Source: Lepas anatifera
Taxonomy: Eukaryota; Arthropoda; Thecostraca; Lepadidae
Reading direction: 5' to 3'
NCBI GenBank assembly: GCA_034440635.1
Contig: JAOTON010001592.1
Location: 418,001-482,000 of the forward strand
DNA length: 64,000 nt
Shown here: in pieces, positions 36,849-45,609 of the stretch
Layout: each line of letters opens with the position of its first letter
How positions within the stretch are numbered: the first letter of the stretch is position 1
Translations under genes and position numbers: made by a program
The notes under the pieces: model-generated
Seen by the model: the letters and a program-made list of their open reading frames with translations, nothing else
Databases searched by the model: none
What the model was told of the DNA's origin: nothing

Positions 36849-36884
36849 TATAAAGGTTTGCACTGCGGTAAGATTGGCATTCTA
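36849..36884 (+). promoter_or_regulatory. Putative TATA-type core promoter of the chitin-binding gene
   Basis: TATAAA at 36849-36854 is followed 30 nt later by GCATTC (A at 36879), which matches the arthropod initiator TCAKTY at five of six positions. A short CpG-rich stretch (36650-36790) lies just upstream. A spliceable exon follows on the same strand as the chitin-binding gene, whose first coding exon has an acceptor in front of its ATG and therefore needs an upstream noncoding exon. The assignment to that gene, 8.6 kb away, is inference. Confidence 0.4.
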
Positions 36885-37003
36885 GTTCGCAAACGGCGTG
36901 TGTGAGCATCTCAAGAGACAAGTGAGTTCTGAAAACGTGCTGTGCCCGGTGTTGGAGATCCAGGCTCATCGTCTTGGGCTCAAAGCCAAAGGATCCCAAA
37001 GAC
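36879..37003 (+). other. Putative noncoding first exon (5' UTR) of the chitin-binding gene
   Basis: Starting at the predicted +1, two good donors are available: GTGAGT at 36922 and GTAAGA at 37004. The stretch contains no ATG on the + strand, as suits a leader exon. It would splice to the acceptor ending at 45572, where TTTTATTTTGCAG precedes ATCGGT and then the ATG. Confidence 0.35.
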
Positions 37004-37395
37004 GGTAAGAAAAAGTTCTCGCTCGAATTTTTCGTAGAAAGTTAAAAAACTATGAACACCCATCAACTTCCGTTTTTAAGTATACCCACGTGGGTATTAG
37101 CACATTGATCTACGCACATGTCTTAGTTTGAATAGCGACGAAAATTCATAGTGCATAGAAAACACTTAGTATTCAATTGCTCGACGCAAGACGTATTTCC
37201 CACTAAATTTCGTCAACGTGCTTGTTGATACATTACCTGCTACTGACTTTAGCTATGGCTTTTTTCATTTTCAATCAAGTGATATATGATTATTTTGTGA
37301 CAAAATTTATCGTTATCGTATAACGAAGTAATGCTTTCAACAAAACAAATTTCGTCAGGCACAATTTTGTCTAATGGCAAGAGGTACAAACAAGT

Positions 37396-37571
37396 ATTGG
37401 GGCTTGTCGACGCACCAACTGCCAGGGTCATATGGCGTCGCCAACTCTCTCCCTGTTGGAAGGGTTGCTCGGGAGCCAGCTTGCTCCTTGTTCAGGGAAG
37501 CCGCCGGGTCTTGAACCCGGGTCGGCTGCGTGGAAGCCAGCTATGCTGACCACTCCACCACCGCGCCCCCT
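37396..37571 (-). mobile_element. tRNA-derived SINE type 1, copy 1
   Basis: Read on the - strand it begins GGGGGCGCGGTGGTGGAGTG, with an A box (TGGTGGAGTGG) and a B box (GGTTCAAGACC), and ends in the conserved GGCAGTTGGTGCGTCGACAA tail. It matches 44311-44501 almost end to end. The acceptor arm does not pair, so it is not a functional tRNA gene. Confidence 0.85.
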
Positions 37572-38089
37572 TACAAACAAGATTTATATCATTGCATTTG
37601 GGCGAAAATTAGAAGTTGAAAAATATCCTATGCCTTTAGTGCGGTATCACCATCTTGTGAGCATTCTTAAAACAGCGTGGGCATGTATCCATCATTTGAA
37701 GCATCTCCTTCTAGGCGTGCAGAATGATCAGTGCTTCATGACAACACCCACCCATGAATGACCACGGAACGCGTACCAACAGATAGCATTGCATGATTGG
37801 AAATCAACCACGTCTTGATAAGTCCGGTGGGGTATTTCAGGCGCGATGGACATACCTTATCTAAAACAGAAAATGGGCATTTTGATCTCTGCCCGGGGCA
37901 GCGCCACCGATACCCACTCCGCTGCCACCGCCGGCGGACCCGCAGCGGTGCAGTGGCGTGATTTAGAAGCGTCGACTTTTAGCTGCGTAGCTTACACAAG
38001 TTATCAGAAACTGCCTATGATAGGCTTGACAACGAGTAGAATCATTTGCAGCACGCAGCACGCGAAGCACGTCCTCAATACTGAATCGA

Positions 38090-38340
38090 TTAATCCTCGC
38101 CCCATTGGGGGAGGTGTTTGAAACCCCCTTGGGGTTTTCTGACGTTGCCAGACAACAGTGGCGCGGAGCACCGATGTACTCGGCGCACCTTATTCTTGAT
38201 AGATTGCGTAGCTGCTCCGAAAATTTTATTTTTTATTTCTGGTCAACTCACTAGACCAGGTCAAGTGACTTAAGCTCCAAAAATGTTCAAGTGACACGGG
38301 TGCCATTTGAAACACCCTTTTCACCGGTCAGGGAAAACAA
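38090..38340 (+). mobile_element. Truncated TTAA element end (subfamily A-like)
   Basis: TTAA at 38090-38093 is followed by TCCTCGCCCCATTGGGGG, a close variant of the subfamily A terminus. Block order then follows subfamily B (CCTTATTCTTGATAGATT, then GACCAGGTCAAGTGACTTA). The element breaks off near 38340 without a second terminus. Confidence 0.6.
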
Positions 38341-39220
38341 GTTTAAGATATTTATCGATGTCTGAATCACTTAATAGACATAATACACTTATAACACTCA
38401 CACCCCGAGTCCCAACAGTTGTGGTAATTGTTTTTTTCGATGGCGTATTTTTAGGTACGGGCCACGACCGCCCTGTTGGAAGTACGCAACGTAAACGTGA
38501 ATTGACTGAAAACATAGACGGATCCTGGATTTCCGAGGGAAACTGAGGAGAGGGAGATACACATGGCCGGGAGAGGGGCCGACATTCCGACCAGGGGCTG
38601 CGAATTTTGAGTGGCAAAACCTATCACGGGGTGCCGATACCTGCATCCTGAGCCAGGAGGGGAAGCGACATTTCAGAGGGAGGGCCGTGACCATTTCAGG
38701 GGCACCTGGTTTCGAACGGTGGGGCAGCAAATGCCCCCTTAACCCTCGCCCCACCGGGGGGGCCATCGATGGCCCCCTAAGGTTTTTCCGGGATAGCAGA
38801 AAAACGACGAGGCGCAGCACCGCGGTTGAGGGCTTTACCTCTCACTGCATCATTTTCCCATCATCCCTCAAATTTTTCACCCCGGGTCACCCAAGGTCAG
38901 GGCACCAGACGAGGTCAACCAAGGTCACCTCACTTCACCTTTAGAGCTCTGTAAGAGCTACATTTCAAAGTCGATCGATTTGAAACTTCCTACACTTCAT
39001 GATCCCTCCAGGGTCTACAAGGTGTATATCCGGGATTTTTCGATTTCGTGCCCTGAGGTCAGGTCACGAGGCGACCTCTCCCATTGGAAAAGCATGGGGA
39101 AAAGCTATTTCATGATATAAAAGCCACAAAAATGATTGCAAATACTCAGACTGCTCAGAACAGCGTTTTTGGACACCTTTCACGGATCCCAGGGGTCATA
39201 TTTGCCCTTTGACTTTTCCA

Positions 39221-39246
39221 AGGTCATCCAAGGTCACCAGAGGTCA
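39221..39246 (+). promoter_or_regulatory. Triple AGGTCA array with 10-bp period (DR4-DR4)
   Basis: Perfect AGGTCA half-sites start at 39221, 39231 and 39241, separated by TCCA and CCAG. DR4 spacing is used by several nuclear-receptor heterodimers. The inverted copy A2 keeps the same three positions near 60417-60442 with substitutions in two of them. Function is not shown by the sequence. Confidence 0.5.
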
Positions 39247-39369
39247 CAAACAGTATTTTGACAATAACTTCTGACCTAATTGAGCTAGAGCGGTGAAACA
39301 AACACCATCGTGTTTGTCTTGTCACTGGCTTTCATTTGATATACGGCAAGGTCACTTTTTGACCTTTCG

Positions 39370-39403
39370 TGACCTCAGGTCATATTAGGTCACGAGGTGA
39401 CCT
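39370..39403. promoter_or_regulatory. Dense half-site cluster in element A1
   Basis: TGACCT (39370), AGGTCA (39377), AGGTCA (39387) and TGACCT (39398) make an everted pair with a 1-bp gap, a DR4 and an inverted pair with a 5-bp gap within 34 bp. The same arrangement is kept in copy A2 near 60258-60290. Receptor binding is inference. Confidence 0.45.
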
Positions 39404-39889
39404 CTGGCGGTCAAACCACTGGCGGGAGGTCTTTACGTTCCACATAGCGGAAAAAGTACTGGCAATTTGCTATCAAATGTACTTTACCAGGCCTCAATAG
39501 CTCTAATGACATAAGAGTTATGCCCAGTTTGCTTAATCATTGCATATTTGAGTGAAAATAGCCGATCTTGACCTAATTTGACCTCTGGAGGTCAAACTAT
39601 TGACCTGAGCACTAAAACATGCGAAGTAATTTCTTACTGAATTCACGCGAGCTTTCTATTTCACTTTGCAGATTTGCGCTAACGCCCATATTTTCGGAGT
39701 TAGAGGGGGCCATCGATGGCCCCCGGTGGGGCGAAGGTGGCGCGGACCCCCGGTGGGGCGCGGGTTAAGCCCCTCCCTCCACACGGATCTACCTGGGGTT
39801 GAAAATTGTTCCATTTTTGTAGGTACGCCTAGAATAACTTCCATTTCTCCACGTCCTAGTATCTTTGGCCACTCCGTAGGGTCATTTTG

Positions 39890-40380
39890 TACGGTTTGAC
39901 CTGTGGCCTCTGAGAGATCATCCGGGACTATTCAAGCAGTTTCAGGCTTGAGTCAATAATTCTTTGGCAAATGGTTATCGAGCTCTCATTTTGATACCAT
40001 TACTTTTATATTTTCATTACGAGTCGATTGATATGCCTACTGACCTTATTAAGTGAGATGGCAACCTTGACCTGACCTTAAGCCAGCTCATGTTTACATT
40101 TTGACCTAATATAGTCATATTATGCATCATTCAATGCCACAGCAAGATGAATGGAAAGATGCATGACAAGTTAAGTAGATGGATCCAGGGGAGCGCCTCG
40201 CTTGAAAATTGAACGAGGTATAATTTGACTATATTAGTTCAAATTGTAAACAGGATCCGAACTAAGATCATGTCAAGATTGTCATCTGATCTGATATGAT
40301 CAGTATGCATGTCAATCGACTCGTAATGAGAATCCAAATGTAATCGTATTAAAGGGAGATACGCGAAAAAAGTTATTGTG
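39890..40380. mobile_element. Decayed subfamily B-like fragment with internal inverted duplication
   Basis: Segments 40014-40136 and 40209-40330 are inverted copies of each other (TCATTACGAGTCGATTGATA versus the reverse of CATGTCAATCGACTCGTAAT). Both resemble the middle of subfamily B (GAGTCAATTGATATGCAACA near 26083). It lies directly beside A1 and has no TTAA terminus. Confidence 0.5.
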
Positions 40381-41171
40381 GTTTCCTGCTATTTGAAACA
40401 TCTTGATTACGAAACTGTCAATTATTTTTGTATGTTGGGCCAAATTTTTGGAGGCCACTCAACTATTCTTGAAATATGTTAAAGGTACTGGTAAAAAGGT
40501 GGAGCCTGCTCTTCATCTCAATGTTTTCAAAAACTATTTCGTGTTTTAATGTAATTGTTTTTATAATAAAATATATGTTCTCCTGTATTTGTATTGGAAT
40601 TAATTTTACATAGCCTTTAAATATACACAATGAAACAGCTTAACCTCAAAATGGAGCATAAAACAATTACTCACGTCTTCAATCATTTCATACCTCGGGT
40701 CTTTAGTCGTTTCCTACAAAATTCCATAGGTCACGTGACCCACGTATGAGAATTCCTGGGCTTCTGATTGGTCAGTTGTGATTTATTTAAAGTTCTATAT
40801 TTCTGTTTCAAAAGAGGTTTCGGGATGTTGCTTTTTAAAGTAATTTTTATGTAATAGTTCGAGGTTCTACAGTGGTACTGTTTAGGACAGATAGGACCTA
40901 GTTCTTAGAGAAATTGATGGTCATACCCGAGGCTACGTCATTTGATCGATAGTGAGAATTCTCGAAAAGCTGTCTAGAAATGTTGACTTTGAGAGTGATT
41001 TTTAAGGCATTTGGATGCCGAATTCGCAAAAATGAGAATAGGACTTCTGAAACAACCCTTTTGTGACATTTGATCTAGCCAATAACAATTTTTTTCGCGT
41101 TTCTCCCTTTAAAATGAATGCTCAATCGCTATTTGCTAGAAAGTGACTGACCAAAACCTGAAAGAAAGTCA

Positions 41172-41425
41172 GAAAACTCCCCCTCATTGACCCTCGGCGC
41201 CCCCTGAAATCTCCACAGCACCCCCGTGAAACGTCGATGGTGCCCTCCTAAAATCTAGCTTCCCCCAGGATGCCAGTATCGACGCCCCCAATGTATGATT
41301 TGGTGCCCACCTGATAGGTATTGCCGTCCAAAAGTGGTGCCCCCTCCTCCTGGTCCCGAGGGCGCCCCCCGACCATGAGTACCCACCTCCCTCTTTCAAT
41401 CGGGAATTCTTGGGTCACTTATGCC
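41172..41425 (-). mobile_element. Family G MITE, decayed inverted copy
   Basis: On the - strand it gives the family G order: CCAAGAATTCCCGAT, GGGGGCGCCCTC, a CAGGTGGGCACCAAATCATA block, then TCAGGGGGCGCCGAGGGTC. The right terminal repeat is lost. Confidence 0.6.
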
Positions 41426-41799
41426 ACCACGCACATAAGTGAGAGCCGCAAAATATAGTGTTTGACTGCACTTGCCCACTAGGGATTTATCTATTTCAGT
41501 GAGCTCCACAGGGCACATGTAGAAAGATGTTATTTAATTTAAGATAATAGTATGATCCTTTTACCTTGCACACCTTGGGATCTGCTACATGTTTAAACCT
41601 TTTTGTGAGAAACTAGGGTTGTAGTAATTATGCCTGTTACTTAATCATTTTCGTAGCCTTCTCAAAAGTTTGAGATTCAGGTAATTTCAGGTCAGGTCCC
41701 TGGGCTGAAATGTCCTGGAAGTGTGGGTGTTAATCAATCTCTGACACTAACGGAGAATTCTAGAGAACATCCCCCTTACTTAAATCTGCTTCTATAGAA

Positions 41800-41848
41800 T
41801 TATATATATATATATATATATATATATTTTATATATATATATATATTA
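41800..41848. repeat. (TA)n microsatellite, interrupted
   Basis: Two TA runs separated by TTTT, followed by ATT/TTTA-rich simple sequence to about 41980. Confidence 0.85.
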
Positions 41849-43498
41849 TGTGTGTATATTATATTGCATTATTATTATTATTTATTTATTAAATAAATAA
41901 TACATTATTCATAAAAAATATTATTTATTATTACCTATTGTATTATTAAATATTATATTATTTATTCATTTATTTATTTATTTTGTCAGGGCCTTTCCTA
42001 ACAGGCACACTGTCCAATCACAGGGAGTATTATCATTATGGCGGAATTCAAACGCTCTCGGGAATATGAATAATTCTAATTTTAGTTGTCTTTTAGTCAG
42101 GGAAATATTGACGCCACCGATGCAAAGGAAAGTCTCATGCGGATGGCACTGAGGTAAGAGTTTCCAGTTATAACTTGGAACAGAATATACGTACAGTCAT
42201 TATTGAATCATTACTGAGAGAGGGGAGATGAAATCCAAACTTTGGCTTTAAGGGAGGGGGAGTGGAAGCCAAACTGTGGCGGTGACTTGGAGGGGGGAAG
42301 GGTGGCAGGTGAAGTCCAAAGAGCAGCACGGAGGCACTTTACCTGCAACCAACTTCAATAGATTTGCGTTTGTCGACACCGGTCACCAGAAGATAGCGGG
42401 CTGAAAGGGTCGGTCGAGTATCAACTTTTTTGGAGGGACGTTCCCCTTATTTTGCCAGCTGGGGGATGCGTCCCCTGTCCCCCTCCGCGCTTTTGACGCC
42501 CATGGAAAGTAAATATTAACTCATGGTTTTATAGGGATCCATCCTGTTGCTCATGCGTTTCTATTACACAAAGTATGGTACTTTGACCCCGTCAGACAAT
42601 GTATGTACATTTTACATACCCGGGCGTGCAATATTTCCTAAGCACACGAATATTCCCTTTTTCCCGATAATAATTCCTTAGAGAGAGTTCTCTATGAGTT
42701 TTTGTGAGTACAAAATGCGGCCGGGGTCTAGGAGGCATAGGCAGTAAGCGCTGGCGTTCGGCTCGGTCCATAACACTCAGCACGTATGCGCAGCGTGTGG
42801 TAGGTGGAGTCCAGTCGGAGGTATTAGTGAGATTCAGTGTTCCGGCCTAGCTCAGTCCTGGCTCATCCGCTCCCCTTTGACGTTGTATAAAGTAAATGCT
42901 GGTGCGTCCTGATCTGGCAAGCAAAAAAAAACAACAAAAACAACAACAAGAACAAGAAAAGATCCAGCACAAAAACATCCAGAATGCACCTTTGAGATTG
43001 TTGTTGAATTTTATGATAACCACCACTCGAACTCAATCTGACAGAACATTATCGGTATATTCCTCATCAATGTGATATTGCTCGGCGTAATAGCTGGGGC
43101 TTATGATTCAGCCCAGTCTCTTGTAAGGGGTATATTTCCGCAAAAGAAGGGCATTTACTTCCGACAGCTCACAAACGTAGTAGCGTCATTCACGCTTGCC
43201 TAAAAATATGACAACTTAGTGCCCATTGTCCGGAGCATAGTTCATGTCCTAGGCTGTGGAAGGAAAAACGTTTCCAGGGTTTCAAAATAATATGCTTATA
43301 GAGGCCAACCAAACATCGGTACCCCAACAAAATCAGCTCATTAAATTCCAGCCCTCATTATAGTTTAACTCATTTTGGCGTGCACCAAACACAAATGTTT
43401 TTTTTCTGAAAAAAGTTTCAAATGAAACATTCAATGAAACACATTGATGTCCTTGACTTTGTTCTAGGTACAATCACATGTTTTGTTAACACATGTTC

Positions 43499-43700
43499 TG
43501 GGGACTTGGTGGCCTAGTGGCCTCATTGCCGTTTTCAGATTGGACAGCATGGATTAACGTGGGTTCAATCCCCACGGCGGGAAACCGTCTTCCATGTCCG
43601 ATCTGACCCGCTGGAGAGGATCCTAAAACACCCTCACTAATGCGCCCGGTAATTGGGCAAGTGCTTCTGTTGGGAGTGGCCCTAATAAGAAATGGTTCAC
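43499..43700 (+). mobile_element. tRNA-derived SINE type 2
   Basis: A perfect A box (TGGCCTAGTGG, 43510-43520) and B box (GGTTCAATCCC, 43562-43572) are followed by about 120 bp of non-tRNA body. The ends of the tRNA-like region cannot form an acceptor stem, so this is a SINE head rather than a tRNA gene. The phrase ACGAGTTATAAGGGATTTTC just after it recurs near 27534. Confidence 0.7.
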
Positions 43701-43814
43701 GAGTTATAAGGGATTTTCTAAGCGGCCTACATTTGACTTACTGGGGCCAATTGTGACGTTATGGTTCAACGGACATGGTTCAAACTTACGAGTTGTACAA
43801 GAAGAGGCCACTCC

Positions 43815-43990
43815 GAGAGCTAAGTTGGTGGAGCGTTGGGCTCCGACTCGGTCAGAAAGCCGTGCTGTGGCAGTGCTCCGGTGAAAGTCTGGGATCAGTC
43901 CCCCTGAGAAGCTTCGGCGCTCAATATTTCCCTGACGTGGGCCGGCTGGCAACTGACTGGTAACAATGTGACATGTCCGTCCCTGTGTTT
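43815..43990 (+). mobile_element. Possible tRNA-derived SINE, diverged
   Basis: A box-like TTGGTGGAGCGTTGG and a B-box-like GGGATCAGTCCCC lie at suitable spacing and are followed by a GGGCCGGCTGGCAACTGAC body. No second copy was identified, so the call is tentative. Confidence 0.35.
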
Positions 43991-44310
43991 TTGAGACTTT
44001 AAGCTTTGGCTTCCAAATTGACTCATAACAGCGGGAATGTTCATTCGGATGTTGCGCTCGGAGCTTCCGTGACAAGTCCGCTGATGACTTTAGTGGGGCC
44101 TCGATCCCGAAAGCCGAGCATGCAACAACTTGAACAAAATTTACAAAAAAAGAACACGATAGGGCGGTTTCAGCACCATTCTGATTTTGTCCTTACCAAT
44201 TTTGAAATCTGAGATTGTATAGGGTCAGAAATGTATTCTTGGGTGCTTAAAGAGTTCAAGTCGTGACAGCTTAAAACCGATGAGCGGCATTAGTGTTAAT
44301 CTACAAATTC

Positions 44311-44501
44311 CGGGGGGCGCGGTAGTGGAGTGGTCAGCGTAGCTGGCTACCACGCAGCCGACCCGGATTCAAGGCCCGGCGGATTCCCTGAACAATGAGC
44401 AACGTTGCTCCCGAGAAACTCTTCCAACAGGGAAAGAGTTGGTGACGCCATATGATCATGGCAGTTGGTGCGTCGATAAGCCCCAATAATTATTATTATT
44501 A
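44311..44501 (+). mobile_element. tRNA-derived SINE type 1, copy 2
   Basis: The A box TAGTGGAGTGG (44323-44333) is perfect. The B box has mutated to ATTCAAGGC. The body and the GGCAGTTGGTGCGTCGATAA tail match 37396-37571, and this copy keeps a short AATAATTATTATTATTA tail as expected for retroposition. Confidence 0.85.
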
Positions 44502-45578
44502 CAAAATCCGAAAACACGCCATAAAAGAAATTCAAAGCAATGCTCATATATATATTTCACGTGCGAGGAGACATGGGAGAAACACTGTTAACTTGTTAAA
44601 TATTCTTTTTCATTGGACATTTTAACGGTGAGTATTACTACAGCTTCATCTTTCGACGGAGAGCTATAGTAGAAGATCACGTGCCATGTTTCAGACATGG
44701 AAAGGAGAAATATTTATGGGAAAATATATTCATACAGTGCGCTCAAGGTAACTACCCTGAAATGCAAGATACGTAAGACGTGTCAAAGAGTGAACAACGA
44801 AATACGTTTTCCGGTGTACTTCAATATTTTCAGAAAGTAATTTCGTGCTCAATGTGCTTTTCATGCATTATTGAATTTTTGTAAATCAAAACACATCAAT
44901 GCACCTTCAAAAGAGAGCGTTGTAAAACAACCCGACACGACGAAAGGCAACGAGAAATATTCCAGCCTACTATATGTGTTTCTTATTTTCATGTGCGCTC
45001 TTCAGTGTTGTTTCACGATGGGTGTAATAATCGGTCTCAGCTTTGAATGGTTCTCTCTGGTATAGATGTAAACCAAAGTGAAGAGCATCCTTATATTCAG
45101 GTTATTTTTGTCAAATGTAATGCCATTTGGTGCACCAAACATCGCGGCATATCAAGATGAAAAATCGACGAAAGCTTTATGGTACGTAGTTTTGTTTGTA
45201 CTATCACGACTCTGAGACACTGCACTTCAAACGGAGGAGAAATTTCATCTGTTGGCCCGATTTTTGTTTGAAAAAATTGTTAATAAACATGTAATATATA
45301 TGGTTATGGCTAGCCACAGGCCAACTGATGGAGAATTTATTTGCACATATTTTCATTGTTAATTCTTTTGAGAGGCTAAGGCTTTCTTCGGCTTATTTGC
45401 TTTCATCAAAATAAATGCTTTGAGATTTCTCTCTTAGGAATAAAGCTATACAAATATGGTTTTAAGTGATTTCAAACTGCTTGATTTCTCAGAATAGGCA
45501 TCTCATTGTTTTGTGTTTGCAGTCCGGGCTCGTGCCTAAGCCATGTTCCAATGCACCTTTTTTATTTTGCAGATCGGT

Positions 45579-45609
45579 ATGAGACTGCGCACAGCTGCAC
45601 TCTTAGCAG
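45579..45609 (+). CDS. Chitin-binding gene, first coding exon (start of signal peptide)
   Basis: ATG at 45579 follows the acceptor TTTTGCAG (ending 45572) by 6 nt. Ten codons plus one base precede the donor GTGAGA at 45610. The phase-1 exit joins to GC-ATC at 46449 and continues the hydrophobic core of the signal peptide, which is the main reason for choosing this start. Confidence 0.7.

Larger units (their letters stand above)
38739..39768 (+). mobile_element. TTAA-flanked non-autonomous element, subfamily A (copy A1)
   Basis: TTAA lies at 38739-38742 and 39765-39768 around 1022 bp. The left end is CCCTCGCCCCACCGGGGG and the right end its inverted variant, CCCCCGGTGGGGCGCGGG. The word CCATCGATGG sits just inside each end. 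The copy at 59892-60921 is the same element inverted, with the same length. The interior is non-coding and very rich in AGGTCA/TGACCT. Ordered similarities (AATAACTTCTGACCTAATTG versus AATAACTTCTCACTGAATTG) show common ancestry with subfamily B. It is inserted inside a family G MITE. Confidence 0.82.
38514..39797 (+). mobile_element. Family G MITE interrupted by a TTAA element
   Basis: The family G copy starts CATAGACGGATCCTGG at 38514 and runs through the usual interior to 38738. It is then split by element A1 at TTAA and resumes at 39769 with GCCCCTCCCTCCACACGGAT, which corresponds to the family G right end near CCCCCTGGATCCGCC. Removing A1 and one TTAA restores a normal family G right end. 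Confidence 0.6.
40381..43497. other. Gene-free intronic stretch with AT-rich low complexity
   Basis: Part of the putative 8.6-kb first intron of the chitin-binding gene. It contains AT-rich simple sequence (41800-41980) and a CAA-rich patch (42925-42960). No exon is supported. Confidence 0.4.

Noticed and set aside
43499..43575. Functional tRNA gene
   Set aside because: Good A and B boxes but unpaired ends and extra internal length; better explained as a SINE head.
44311..44385. Functional tRNA gene
   Set aside because: A and B boxes are present but no acceptor stem forms, and the tRNA-like part is joined to a repeated body: a SINE.
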